A stretch of 64,000 bases of DNA from a bacterium. GTDB lineage: Bacteria; Cyanobacteriota; Vampirovibrionia; Obscuribacterales; Obscuribacteraceae. A program made the position numbers and the translations under genes. The stretch spans positions 168,677 through 232,676 of the forward strand of contig JAGOSY010000006.1 of NCBI GenBank assembly GCA_018062085.1, given 5' to 3'. Shown here piece after piece: positions 17,367 to 26,503 of the stretch. Every line of letters starts with the position of its first letter. The stretch's first letter is position 1. The notes under the pieces are model-generated. The model searched no databases. It saw only the letters and a list, made by a program, of their open reading frames with translations, and had not been told where the DNA came from.

Positions 17367-19595
17367 ATGTCATCCCTCGAATTCAGATCTTCAGAACCAC
17401 TCGACCAGGCAGCCAGCCAGGTTAACTCAGGATCAGATTCGATTGCCCGTGAAGTGCAAAACCAATTTTCATCAGTGGCTTCCGTGGGCAAAGACGCTGC
17501 CATGGCTGCAATGCCAGGTACAGACGCCATGGCTGGCCTGGGTGCCATCCCCCCAGGTGGAGAGCAAGCCGTTTCTCCGCTGATCAATATGATTACCAAG
17601 ATGCCCGGACATATTGGCTTTTTCAGCAGCTTCTTCGAAGCTCTCGGGGCCTTCTTCGGTACACAACTTGAAGCCTTAAGCCAAATTGGCACCCATCTCG
17701 CCATGACCTTAGGCATCGATCAATCTTTATTAGGCAATTTGGGTGGCAATCACCTAGCCTCGGCTCTCAATGCTTTCAAGCCTGAACACTTTGGTCTGAA
17801 TCTTTCGCTGCTGCCTGGCAATGCTCCCTTCTTCGGTCAAATAGGCGGGATAGGCGGTCAGTTGCCTGGTCATTTGAGTGGCAGCTTCAACTCAGATTTG
17901 CTCTCCAATAAACTAAACACCTCACTTGGGCACGGTGGCGAACCTTTCTCGCAACAAGCATTTGGTCGCAACGCGCTAAATGTAAGTGGCTCTGGCAACA
18001 TGGCAAAATTGCAATTTGAAGGCCAGGGTCATCTATCTGGACCAGGTTTGTCTTCGAGCATGCCAGCAGCTCAGGTGGCCGGTAACAACAGGCTTTTCAG
18101 CGACAGCATCGGTAACGGTCACAGTCTCAATGCCCAGAGCATGGCTCAGTCATTGCCAATGCAAACTCCAAGCGCTGGTTCACTCAATGTCGGTAGCTCA
18201 ACATTTGGTGAGCCGATAAACAACGATTTGCTGGCCATGGGCAATCAATCAGACTCATTCCAGTCAACCGTTGGCAGCGCTAGACCGAGTGTTGATTCAG
18301 TCAAGGGCGGTGCTGAGAATCTCGGCGGGCTCAAGGCAAAATCGCTAAGCCTAGATGGTAACAATGGCAATCTCAAGGCAGATGCTCTCGGTGACGCACA
18401 TGCCTTAGACCACAAAGTAGCAGCCAAGCATGACGCTCTAGCTCCGAAGGCCGACCATGCAGTCAAGCACAATTCTGGCCATAAGCTAGATCATGCCAAA
18501 GCAGAAGCACGCAGCCATAAAACCTTTGACCGCACATCTCACTCTGTAAAAACCAGCAATCATCCACCAAGTCAAAACACCGCTAAGGCAGTAACAAACA
18601 ACAAGTCTCAAGTTGAAGCTCAGCAACAAGAATTGAACCCACAACAACAGTTCGAGCAACAGCAACTAGAACAGCAGCAACAAATGCAACAACAACAACA
18701 GCAAGAAGTTGCTCAGAATAACCAACCATTAGAGCAGGGTCAGCAAGCTCAAGCAGCAAACAGTGTAGAGCCTCGTAGCTACACAATTCGCTCTGGTGAC
18801 AATCTTTGGAATATTGCCAAAGATAATCTCGGTGATGCTACGAAATGGGGCGACATCTATAAAATGAATGCCGATGTTCTAGGCGCCAATCCAGAATTGA
18901 TTAGACCGGGTACAACCATTCAATTACCTGGCGCGGAGAGCGCAGATATTGCTTCAGCAACACCTGGTGCCGCTGGTCAATACACAGTGCAATCAGGTGA
19001 CACCCTTTGGGACATAGCACACGATCAACTCGGTGACGCCACAAAATGGGGCGACATCTATAAAGCCAATAGCGAATTGATAGGATCTAATCCTGGCATG
19101 ATTCATCCTGGTCAGCAGCTGTCACTTGGTACAGTTGACCCTTCAAATCAACTAGCCAGCGCTTCTGGTGGCGTTGGCGGACAAAATCTGACTTCAGCCA
19201 CACCAGGACAACTGGCTAATGCTCCAGTGCCACAAACCAATGTAAATGTTGATGTGCAACCAACAGCACAAGCTCCAATTGAGAGTTATGGCGCTGAAGC
19301 TGGCATGCCACAAGATATGCAAGCGCAAGCTGCTCAAGCTCAACCTCCTCAAGGTCAGCAAATCCAGTCGCAGACTTCAACCATGAGCAACTATGAAGCA
19401 ATGCCGGTTCAAAGAATCAACCAGTTGCCAGATCCGGCCAGCCTTGGTGAAAAAGTTATACCGGCCAAAGCCCAGCCTGACGTCCTAATTCAACCAGCTC
19501 ATGCCGCTGCACCAGGACAATTTGAATCAGTTAAACCAGCAGTCAATAGCACTCTAGCTAACGACATGCTCAGTTTCTTGAAAAAGCGCCGCTAG
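17367..19595 (+). CDS. Double-LysM protein with Gln-rich linker
   Basis: 742 residues. Two LysM domains at about 471-522 (SYTIRSGDNLWNIAKDNLG) and 538-588 (QYTVQSGDTLWDIAHDQLG) should bind peptidoglycan or another GlcNAc polymer. They share the run LGDATKWGDIYK exactly, so they arose by recent duplication. Residues 1-390 are Gly/Ser/Asn/Leu-rich with a moderately hydrophobic start, and about 412-455 is strongly Gln-rich. The C-terminus is Gln/Ala/Pro-rich and ends in FLKKRR. I see no classical signal peptide, so how it reaches the envelope is unclear; the hydrophobic 75-140 segment may matter. It resembles the LysM-tailed proteins that end in YgaU-like domains, without a catalytic domain. Confidence 0.8.
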   Translation: MSSLEFRSSEPLDQAASQVNSGSDSIAREVQNQFSSVASVGKDAAMAAMPGTDAMAGLGAIPPGGEQAVSPLINMITKMPGHIGFFSSFFEALGAFFGTQLEALSQIGTHLAMTLGIDQSLLGNLGGNHLASALNAFKPEHFGLNLSLLPGNAPFFGQIGGIGGQLPGHLSGSFNSDLLSNKLNTSLGHGGEPFSQQAFGRNALNVSGSGNMAKLQFEGQGHLSGPGLSSSMPAAQVAGNNRLFSDSIGNGHSLNAQSMAQSLPMQTPSAGSLNVGSSTFGEPINNDLLAMGNQSDSFQSTVGSARPSVDSVKGGAENLGGLKAKSLSLDGNNGNLKADALGDAHALDHKVAAKHDALAPKADHAVKHNSGHKLDHAKAEARSHKTFDRTSHSVKTSNHPPSQNTAKAVTNNKSQVEAQQQELNPQQQFEQQQLEQQQQMQQQQQQEVAQNNQPLEQGQQAQAANSVEPRSYTIRSGDNLWNIAKDNLGDATKWGDIYKMNADVLGANPELIRPGTTIQLPGAESADIASATPGAAGQYTVQSGDTLWDIAHDQLGDATKWGDIYKANSELIGSNPGMIHPGQQLSLGTVDPSNQLASASGGVGGQNLTSATPGQLANAPVPQTNVNVDVQPTAQAPIESYGAEAGMPQDMQAQAAQAQPPQGQQIQSQTSTMSNYEAMPVQRINQLPDPASLGEKVIPAKAQPDVLIQPAHAAAPGQFESVKPAVNSTLANDMLSFLKKRR

Positions 19596-20736
19596 CTTCA
19601 AATAGACCCCGAGCAGCTTGCCTGACACTCACTAGAGTGGCGAGATTGTCTGGGCTTGCGGTCGTAATCACTGCATCGAATTGCTCTTCTTGCTCTTTAG
19701 TTAATTGCGAGCAAGCCGGCAGCGCCGCCACCATTTTGCCAGCAGCTCTTGCTAGTTTCAAAATTTCGCCGCTGGCCTTACCAGAAAGCGATTGACTATC
19801 AAGGCAACCTTCTGCAACTATCACTAAGTCGCACCAGTTGAGCTTCTCAGCCAAGTTGGTTTGTTCAGCAAGCCAATGAAAGCCAGAAGTAAAATGAGCG
19901 CCCAAACCAAGAGCCAGACCAAAACCAGCTCCGCCAGCGGCCCCAGCTCCCGCAAACGAACGCCAGGATTTATCGCTTTGGCAAGCAGTCTCTAACACTG
20001 AAGCAAAATGCTCGAGGCTCCGTTCTAGATAATCAACTTCCTCGCTATTAGCTCCCTTCTGTGGCGAAAAAATGGCAGCAGCGCCCTGAGAACCAAGCAA
20101 CGGATTAGTGACATCTGTGGCAATCAAAAACTCTACTCCAGCAATTTTACGCCTTAGCTCTGCAAGATCTATATGCGCAATAGACGACAAAGCACCGCCA
20201 CCGCATACAGTACCGTCTGTCAAAATTGCATTTCCAGCCCCATCATAAAATTTTGCCCCTAGTGCTGCTAGAACAGCGCTGCCACCATCAGTAGAGGCAC
20301 TGCCTCCTAGCATAATCGCCACCTCGGTAGCACCATCTTCAATTACTCTCGCCACAATTTGGCCAGTCCCAAATGTATTGGCCTGAAGTGCTGCCAGCTG
20401 ATTTTCTTGCAAATGAGCAATACCACTTGCCTGCGCTAATTCAACTACAGCCTTTCTGCCTAGGCGCAAATAGGCGGCTTTAATTGGCTGAGAAATTGGC
20501 CCACTGACAGTGTCATAGACAAAATCGCCGCCTAAGGCTAGTTGCAGGCAAGAAATAGTATCGTCACCGCCATCTGCCACTGGCGCCAGTTCGATCTCTA
20601 ATTCTCTAGAATTTGACCTATTTTCTTGCTCAGTTTCTTGTTCAAAGACCTGCGTGATGCCCTGAGCTATGGCCTTGGCCAAATCTGATGCCTGGAGGGT
20701 GCCCTTGTATGCGCAGGGAGCGACTAAAATTCTCAC
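19570..20736 (-). CDS. glxK: Glycerate kinase (GlxK/GarK family)
   Basis: Phosphorylates D-glycerate with ATP (to 2- or 3-phosphoglycerate), linking glyoxylate or serine breakdown to glycolysis. Family marks: RILVAPCAYKGTLQASDLA at the N-terminus (usual K-x-S replaced by KGT), PVADGGDDT, the VAIMLGGSASTDGG glycine loop, and GAAGGAGFGLALGLGA. The frame extends up to 20829, but GTG at 20736 has AGGAG 5 nt upstream and starts exactly where relatives start, giving 388 residues. Its 3' end overlaps the convergent LysM gene by 26 bp. Confidence 0.92.
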   Translation of the reverse strand: MRILVAPCAYKGTLQASDLAKAIAQGITQVFEQETEQENRSNSRELEIELAPVADGGDDTISCLQLALGGDFVYDTVSGPISQPIKAAYLRLGRKAVVELAQASGIAHLQENQLAALQANTFGTGQIVARVIEDGATEVAIMLGGSASTDGGSAVLAALGAKFYDGAGNAILTDGTVCGGGALSSIAHIDLAELRRKIAGVEFLIATDVTNPLLGSQGAAAIFSPQKGANSEEVDYLERSLEHFASVLETACQSDKSWRSFAGAGAAGGAGFGLALGLGAHFTSGFHWLAEQTNLAEKLNWCDLVIVAEGCLDSQSLSGKASGEILKLARAAGKMVAALPACSQLTKEQEEQFDAVITTASPDNLATLVSVRQAARGLFEASGAFSRN

Positions 20737-20853
20737 TTCGACTCCTAACCTTAATTTCGCTTTCGCTAGTTTATCCGACAGTGCCCGGTGGAAAAGTACA
20801 AATAGAGCAATTTCAAATTTGTATTTCAAAGCCTATAAAGAGGAATTGAATTT

Positions 20854-21315
20854 ATGCCAAGGCAAGAAGAAGTCAAAGACCTTTTGACAAAAATGAATTC
20901 TGCAATCAGCCCCGATTCTCTGCAACGCAGGCTTGACCTCGCTCCATACAAAAGCAGTCAAGCTTGGCCAGGCAAAACTTTTCTATTAGTAGGCAATTCT
21001 TATAATACTGAAAAGCGAGTGCGCGGAAGTGCAAAAAAAAGATCTTTTGCCATTGCCGCTATGCTTGAAAAGTCGCATGGCATCTACGGCAAGCGTCATT
21101 GTCTTATTTTGCGCGAGGCCCTTGCCAACGAGCGCTTTGTCGCTACACTTAGTCGTTTTGAGGCTGATTGGTTAAGACGTGAACCAGATACGACCTTAAT
21201 CGGCCCAGCTTACGACGAACAAGGCAATTTGCTAAACGAAAGCTTTGCTGTGTGGCGCCGATTACAGCCCGCCAGACCGCTACTATCATCATCGTCGAGA
21301 AGCTCAGCCAAATAG
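20854..21315 (+). CDS. Small basic protein of unknown function
   Basis: 153 residues, Arg/Lys-rich, without membrane segments or signal peptide. The central part (TFLLVGNSYNTEKRVRGSAK, about 40-60) reads as a strand-loop, and the C-terminus is Ser-rich. I recognise no family. ATG with GAGG upstream, divergent from glycerate kinase, and its end overlaps the convergent rpiB by 12 bp. Coding use looks normal. Confidence 0.6.
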   Translation: MPRQEEVKDLLTKMNSAISPDSLQRRLDLAPYKSSQAWPGKTFLLVGNSYNTEKRVRGSAKKRSFAIAAMLEKSHGIYGKRHCLILREALANERFVATLSRFEADWLRREPDTTLIGPAYDEQGNLLNESFAVWRRLQPARPLLSSSSRSSAK

Positions 21316-21798
21316 ACTTTCGCCCTGGCGTGACTGCTCAACTTTATCAATGCGTCTTTGATGCCGACCACCTTCAAATTCGCTTGCAAGCCATGCTGTA
21401 ATTATTTCTTTGGCCTGAGCTTGAGATGTAGTGCGGGCACCCAAGCAAAGAACATTGGCATCATTGTGTTGTCTAGACAATACAGCAGCTTCAACTTCAC
21501 TAACTAGTGCGGCTCTAACTTTGCGTACTTTATTGGCAACAATTGAGACACCCACCCCCGAACCACAGACCAAAATGCCCTTGGCACAGACTCCTTGCGA
21601 AACAGCTTCAGCTACTTTTCGAGCGTAGTCAGGATAATCACAAGAATCAAGAGAAAAAGTGCCAAAATCTTCGACGCTTAAAGCTTGCTGCATCAACAAA
21701 TCTCTTATCGCTTGCTTGAGCTCGAAGCCTGCATGATCACTACCGAGAGCTATCGCTCCTGAATTTAATTTATTAGTCACAATGATCCTAGATTTCAC
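21304..21798 (-). CDS. rpiB: Ribose-5-phosphate isomerase B
   Basis: Interconverts ribose 5-phosphate and ribulose 5-phosphate in the pentose phosphate pathway (RpiB/LacAB fold). Diagnostic pieces: IALGSDHAGFELK, the active-site VCGSGVGVSIVANK with the catalytic Cys, and RQHNDANVLCLGAR. Length 164, slightly over the usual 145-150 because of about 12 extra N-terminal residues. The GTG at 21798 overlaps the TGA of the upstream WYL gene (GTGA), which suggests translational coupling. Confidence 0.95.
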   Translation of the reverse strand: MKSRIIVTNKLNSGAIALGSDHAGFELKQAIRDLLMQQALSVEDFGTFSLDSCDYPDYARKVAEAVSQGVCAKGILVCGSGVGVSIVANKVRKVRAALVSEVEAAVLSRQHNDANVLCLGARTTSQAQAKEIITAWLASEFEGGRHQRRIDKVEQSRQGESLFG

Positions 21799-22604
21799 GA
21801 GTAAACAGGCAGACGTCTATAGCTTATTTGACTAACATCTTTTGGCGCTTCGAATGATTGCGCTGTTTCAATGATCTCTTTGATGCGATCAACTCTAAAG
21901 AGCAAGATCTCGCTGAGTTCGTGGCAAAACGCAACCATCCGCCAATTTGCCTGTTCTTTAACAATCACCAACGGATTAAGAGTAAGAGTGTCTACTGATT
22001 CACGCGCAAAACTGTAATATTGCGCTCTGACACAAAGATGATTAATCATGGCGTTTTCTAAAACAGGCAAAGTTTCATCTATGGCATACATCGGAAAATC
22101 AATTTGGGCGTATTGAGCCGAATCGAAGCAGGTTTCTGGCTGAAAAAGATTGAGTTGACCAATTGGCCGCTCGAAGATAAAGTCTTCGCCGTCTCTGACT
22201 GCATCTTCGGCAATTGAGCGACGCAAAGATTGAATCTCTTCTTCAGAATAGGTCTCGAGAAAAGAATCACCTTCAACCAAATTGAAGCCCAAAGCATCTG
22301 AAACATAAGAATAATCATCTTCAAGCTCATCTGCGCCCATGAAGGAGTCGACAATAGCTTCAGCCAGCTCACCAGACACTTTAGAAACCTCTGGAGATAC
22401 AGCCCCAGCTATCTTCTCGATGATTTCCTTAATTAACTGATCGCGTTCTTGAGCATGAATAGTAACACCAGCCACAAGCTTGTCGAGCAGTTTTGCACTC
22501 GTGAGGAGTAGCATGCCTTCTTCTTTAGTGAATTCTAGTGTGAACTTCTCTGAAAGCTCATCCCTGCCGCTATCACGGTTATTGTTCTCTGCCCTGTCGT
22601 GCAT
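21795..22604 (-). CDS. WYL-domain protein
   Basis: 269 residues. The C-terminal part (about 175-255) matches WYL: AMINHLCVRAQYYS, then TLNPLVIVKEQANWRMVAFCHE, then ILLFRVDRIKEI. WYL domains sense ligands, including nucleic-acid fragments, and usually sit behind a DeoR-like helix-turn-helix. Here the N-terminal 170 residues are acidic and helical and I see no clear helix-turn-helix, so DNA binding is uncertain. Coupled by a 4-bp overlap to rpiB. The acidic 85-130 stretch is unusual for the family. Confidence 0.65.
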   Translation of the reverse strand: MHDRAENNNRDSGRDELSEKFTLEFTKEEGMLLLTSAKLLDKLVAGVTIHAQERDQLIKEIIEKIAGAVSPEVSKVSGELAEAIVDSFMGADELEDDYSYVSDALGFNLVEGDSFLETYSEEEIQSLRRSIAEDAVRDGEDFIFERPIGQLNLFQPETCFDSAQYAQIDFPMYAIDETLPVLENAMINHLCVRAQYYSFARESVDTLTLNPLVIVKEQANWRMVAFCHELSEILLFRVDRIKEIIETAQSFEAPKDVSQISYRRLPVYS

Positions 22605-22731
22605 TTAATCGCCTTTTGCCTGAAACTAATAGATGCGAGAGCCATAGCTCTAGCCTAGCACTGGATGCCAAGACCGTGAAGTCCTGATGCGAATTTTGGG
22701 TCCGTAATTTAACTATTTACGACCTATAAAC

Positions 22732-24507
22732 CTACATCCGCTCTGGAGCTGACACGCCTATTATGCCCAGTGCGTTAGCTAATACCTGCTTAGTTGCAAA
22801 AATTAGTCCTAGTCTCGCTTTCGAGACTGATAAATCATCGGTGATCACACGCGACACTTCATAAAATTTCTGCAAATCATTAGCTAAATCGTAGGCAAAT
22901 CGAGCGATACGACCAGGATTGCGCGCCTGTACAGCTTCTTCAACCTCAGCAGGGAAAGTTTCTAAACGAGCTATCAAGGCCTTCTGATGGCCAGCAATAA
23001 CAAGGTCAGGGTCAAACAAAGCAATGAAAACTCTTCCTTGCTTATCTTCCTTATATTCACGCAAGAACTCTTGCCACTGATGAGGCGATATCGGTGGCTG
23101 TTCAACTTCACCGCTTTCATTATTGGTTGATGGTTCTAGGGCTTTTCTCAAAATTGCGCAGCACCGAGCATGAGCATACTGAATGTAAAATGCTGGATTC
23201 TCCCGCCCTGTCTTCTTGGCTAAATCAAGGTCAAAATTAATGGTGTTCTGTGGGCTTGATTCAGCTAGGTAATAACGCGTGGCATCAGCACCAACTTCAT
23301 CTACGACTTCGCTCAACATTATGACAGTACCGGCACGCTTAGACATTTTTACAATCTGACCATCCCGACTGAGATTAACCATTTGAGTCAAGATCACTTC
23401 AAGCTTGCTTGGATCTTGACCAAGAGCGCGAACCGCCCCTTTCAGACCTGGCACTTGACCGTGGTGATCGGCACCCCAAATATTGATCATAAGATCATAA
23501 TTACGACCGTACTTGGTTAAGTGATAGGCAGCATCGTTAGCTAAGTAAGTGGTGGCACCAGTTGATTTACGCAGAACTCGATCACGCTCATCACCCAGTT
23601 CTTGCGCTTTGAGCCAGTAGGCACCATCCTTTTCATAAGTAAAACCATGCTTTTCAAATTCTTTAAGCACATCAACAACATTGCCACTGCTATGCAGGCT
23701 ACGCTCTGAATACCACAAATCAAACTCGATACCTAAACTCTTTAAAAGAGTTCTTTGATTCTCGATGATCAAGTCTTTGACCAAATCACCAACAATGCTG
23801 CAGCCCTCTTCATCACTGACTTTTAGATACTTATCGCCAACACTATCTATGGCTGATTGAACAAAGTCGCGCAGAAATTCTTCAGGATAACCTTCGGTGG
23901 GATAATCAACTTGTTGACCAAATAGTCGTTGATACAGCGCCCAAGCGCATCTTCCTAATTGCAAAATCTGTTCGCCGTAATCATTGATATAAAACTCTTG
24001 ATCAACCCTATATCCACCAAACTTCATCAAATTAGCTAAGCAACTGCCAAAAACAGCATTTCGACCATGACCAATGTGCAGTTCACCAGTAGGGTTAGCT
24101 GAAACATATTCGACTAAAACTCTTTTGCCAGTATCGACAGCGCGACCATAATCTGGACCAAGACTATGCACTTGGCTAATAGTTTCAGTCAGCCAACCTG
24201 TGCCAAGAGTGAAATTTATAAACCCCGGTGCGGCCACTTCTACCTTTTCAAGATAGGCAGCGCAAGCCTCATTTTTGCCTATATACAGGGCCAAAGTTTC
24301 GGCAATGCGAAGAGGGGCAAACTTGGCTTGAGAAGCTAGCTTGAGAGCCATACCGCAAGCGAAATCTCCATGTTCGGCCGATTTGGGCTTTTCTATAACC
24401 ACAGCCACCGAGCAATCGGCAGATGATTTTAGGGGGCCCATGGCGCCATCGAGGCAGGCTGAGGAAAACGCCTGCTGCACAATCTCGGCCAATTTCTCCT
24501 TAATCAT
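22732..24507 (-). CDS. argS: Arginyl-tRNA synthetase
   Basis: Class I aminoacyl-tRNA synthetase. HIGH motif as HIGHGRNAVFG near residue 141, KMSK as KMSKRAGT near 389, ArgS N-terminal additional domain at 1-110, and the DALR anticodon-binding C-terminus (YAHARCCAIL onward). Length 591 is within the family range. The final residues lack the commonest LGLLGI-type ending but keep ANALGIIGVSAPERM. Stands alone between two short intergenic gaps. Confidence 0.97.
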   Translation of the reverse strand: MIKEKLAEIVQQAFSSACLDGAMGPLKSSADCSVAVVIEKPKSAEHGDFACGMALKLASQAKFAPLRIAETLALYIGKNEACAAYLEKVEVAAPGFINFTLGTGWLTETISQVHSLGPDYGRAVDTGKRVLVEYVSANPTGELHIGHGRNAVFGSCLANLMKFGGYRVDQEFYINDYGEQILQLGRCAWALYQRLFGQQVDYPTEGYPEEFLRDFVQSAIDSVGDKYLKVSDEEGCSIVGDLVKDLIIENQRTLLKSLGIEFDLWYSERSLHSSGNVVDVLKEFEKHGFTYEKDGAYWLKAQELGDERDRVLRKSTGATTYLANDAAYHLTKYGRNYDLMINIWGADHHGQVPGLKGAVRALGQDPSKLEVILTQMVNLSRDGQIVKMSKRAGTVIMLSEVVDEVGADATRYYLAESSPQNTINFDLDLAKKTGRENPAFYIQYAHARCCAILRKALEPSTNNESGEVEQPPISPHQWQEFLREYKEDKQGRVFIALFDPDLVIAGHQKALIARLETFPAEVEEAVQARNPGRIARFAYDLANDLQKFYEVSRVITDDLSVSKARLGLIFATKQVLANALGIIGVSAPERM

Positions 24508-24599
24508 CTACCACCTCAAATGTAATTAGGGCTCATAATATTACATTCATGGGCGTCGTCCAGCTTCCGTGTAGGAGCTTGAAGCACTATTATTTCAGG

Positions 24600-25175
24600 A
24601 TGAAAATACACAACCACTCAATTAGTCATAAGTTGTTGCTCCTGCTCAGCCTTGAGCTATGCTTCTGTTGCAGCGTGAACTCGGCTCTAGCTCAATCACC
24701 AGCCAAATCACAGGGCGCAGCTAAGACCCAGTCACAAATTGACCCATCTGTAGTTGACCCAGTTGGTCAACTACAGAAAATCTCGGCTCAGGTAAAGGCA
24801 AGTAGCGTCGAACTTGAAAGTATTGCTGCAGAATTAGACAAACTCAACGGCGAACTGGACAAACTAGAAGGCAAGACAGCAAAAGACATTGACCGTAAGC
24901 AGTTTGCTGCCCTCGAGAAGCGCTTTGACCTCACCCTGGCTCGTAGCACCGCCGTAGAGAAAAAAGTTGGCCTAAGCCTCGGCAAAAGCCTAAAGGATAT
25001 CGATAGCGTACGCAATGCATTAAAGAAAGTAGAGCAAGAGCGCCAACAAGATCGCCTCAAAGGCAAAAAGTTGACTCCAATTCTTAGTGATAAAGACTTG
25101 AAAGAATGCTTGAAAGACTTGACTGACCTAGACAAAACAGTGCGCGAATTGCAAGCCAATCTTAAAGATAAATAG
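24600..25175 (+). CDS. Exported helical coiled-coil protein of unknown function
   Basis: Start taken at the ATG at 24600, because it begins a good signal peptide: MKIHNHSISHK, then LLLLLSLELCFCCSV, with cleavage after NSALA. An in-frame ATG at 24549 would add 17 residues that spoil it. The mature protein (about 160 residues) is almost wholly heptad-like helix (VELESIAAELDKLNGELDKL ... LTDLDKTVRELQANLKDK), very rich in Lys, Asp and Leu. Likely periplasmic; no family recognised. A 10-bp hairpin follows the stop. Confidence 0.65.
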   Translation: MKIHNHSISHKLLLLLSLELCFCCSVNSALAQSPAKSQGAAKTQSQIDPSVVDPVGQLQKISAQVKASSVELESIAAELDKLNGELDKLEGKTAKDIDRKQFAALEKRFDLTLARSTAVEKKVGLSLGKSLKDIDSVRNALKKVEQERQQDRLKGKKLTPILSDKDLKECLKDLTDLDKTVRELQANLKDK

Positions 25176-25203
25176 TACTCACATACCTAATTACTTAAAG
25201 TAA

Positions 25204-25229
25204 GACCGCCGGCTCAATGGCCGGCGGTC
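25204..25229. terminator. Strong GC hairpin between convergent genes
   Basis: Perfect 10-bp stem GACCGCCGGC / GCCGGCGGTC with loop TCAATG. It sits between the convergent exported coiled-coil gene (ends 25175) and the minus-strand orphan (ends 25273). No long T tract follows on either strand, so it may be a weak or factor-assisted bidirectional terminator. Confidence 0.65.
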
Positions 25230-25272
25230 ACACTTTCATGAAGGGTAGCGATTGATTAGACCTAACTAGTAG

Positions 25273-25851
25273 CTAGACCCCTTCGATTTCTTTAAGTAAG
25301 CTAAATACCTGACTAAGAGCCAGATCGTAGTCGAGACCGTCTAAGCAATAGCCAGTTTTGCCACACTTTTCAATAACATCGAATCGTGCAGTGTGCTCCG
25401 TTTCATCAATGGTGATCAGCAAACTGGAACCACCAGAAAAGAGACAGGCAATTTCAGTCAACTCAGGCATAAACGCTGCAGTAGTCTCTGATTTTCTCGA
25501 AATACGGCGTACGTATAGATTTTTGTTGCGCCAGTAAGATTCAGTCTCAAGGCCACGATTAATAGAACCAGGATGAGATTCGCTAATTTGGCACCATTTT
25601 TCATAGCGAGCAGCAATATCGCGCCGTTTCAAGGCCAATAGCCGAGCACCATACTTCACAGCCAGATCAATTAGTTTTCTGTACTTAAGTTCATCCACAG
25701 CCGGTTCGCTAGCCAGAGCGATAGTTCGAGCGCTGAATGGACGCGATAGATTGGCTGAAGTTGAACGAGTGCGGTCAACGAAAGACAAAACATTGGCAGG
25801 CGCTAGATACTCGGTTTTTGATTGGATGGCCGGAGCAATACAAATAGACAT
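25273..25851 (-). CDS. Protein of unknown function
   Basis: 192 residues with no signal peptide or membrane segment. A basic helical middle (YRKLIDLAVKYGARLLALKRRD, about 57-78) is followed by alternating strands (SSLLITIDETEHTARFDVIE, about 145-165) and a helical end. I recognise no family. It faces a 650-bp hairpin-rich gap on its upstream side, so its promoter should lie there. Confidence 0.55.
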   Translation of the reverse strand: MSICIAPAIQSKTEYLAPANVLSFVDRTRSTSANLSRPFSARTIALASEPAVDELKYRKLIDLAVKYGARLLALKRRDIAARYEKWCQISESHPGSINRGLETESYWRNKNLYVRRISRKSETTAAFMPELTEIACLFSGGSSLLITIDETEHTARFDVIEKCGKTGYCLDGLDYDLALSQVFSLLKEIEGV

Positions 25852-25861
25852 TCAGTTCTTC

Positions 25862-26426
25862 CCTATTTACTTTATTTTGCTTTTTTCTGGGGTCTTTTCT
25901 TGTGGTGCCTGAAAAAATCCAGGTCAAAAGGCGCTCAGCACTTCTCCTGCTGTCGCAGGAGTTGAGAGCAGATATATCTTGCAGAGGAGCGGTTGCCCTA
26001 ATGTACTAGCGGCACGTCCTATTAACAGAGAATCATTATACGAGATTAGTTGCGTACTGATCAAAGGGTCAGATCAGTTTTAATAATAGGCACCACTGAT
26101 GGTGTTGCATCGCCATTTATGCAATTGATCTCTATCGCTAGCAACGCCTACGATAGGCATTGAGCATACACTTTCGAAATATATTTGTTCAACGAAAAAA
26201 GCCTCAACGGCCAAAAGATCTTCATATTTGAAGCGAAGCAACATCGATCATAAATCGATCAGATATAGATGTTGACGAATCTCGAAAGAGCCCACCCCAA
26301 ATGATGAAAGACCGCTCATGGAACCCCTTCGCACAGACAGTTGCTGACAACAAAACCTCGATTTGGTTAATGAGATATTCAACAAGGCAAGAGGTAGAGC
26401 AAAATGATAGCCCTTGCTTCTATATA
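25862..26426. other. Gene-free region dense in hairpins
   Basis: I find no credible coding frame. Inverted repeats: 25944-25961 (7-bp stem), 26056-26078 (7 bp, followed by TTTTAATAAT on the plus strand), 26091-26104 (5 bp), 26105-26124 (6 bp), 26132-26156 (6 bp) and 26239-26274 (7 bp). ATCGATCA occurs twice inside the last. Four hairpins in a row between 26056 and 26156 suggest a structured RNA or a multi-operator region rather than spacer. Confidence 0.5.
26056..26084 (+). terminator. Possible plus-strand terminator of an unannotated small RNA
   Basis: ACTGATC, 9-nt loop, GATCAGT, then TTTTAATAAT. No plus-strand gene ends here, so if functional it would end a small RNA starting in the preceding 200 bp. 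The stem is AT-rich and short. Confidence 0.3.
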
Positions 26427-26484
26427 TGTTCTAAACAATAAAAAAGTAGTTTCCATGGAAACTACTTTTTTATTGTTTAGAACA
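26427..26484. repeat. Perfect 58-bp palindrome (29-bp arms, no loop)
   Basis: The arms begin TGTTCTAAACAATAAAAAAG and meet at CCATGG; each base pairs with its mirror. It begins 20 nt after the stop of the Spy-like gene (minus strand). The A6/T6 tracts lie inside the stem, so an RNA of either strand would fold into a long hairpin and could stop transcription from both sides. A mobile-element remnant is an alternative, but no transposase is near. Confidence 0.9.
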
Positions 26485-26503
26485 AGACCCTTAGACTAGT
26501 TTG

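Noticed and set aside
17279..17716. Minus-strand ORF of 145 residues
   Set aside because: Antisense to the start of the LysM gene, which has a ribosome-binding site and clear domains.
18600..18730. CAA/CAG-rich run as a possible nucleotide repeat element
   Set aside because: It is simply the Gln-rich coding segment of the LysM gene with mixed codons, not a regular DNA repeat.
26427..26484. CRISPR repeat or insertion-sequence end
   Set aside because: Only one copy, no spacers, no cas or transposase genes, and no target-site duplication visible.
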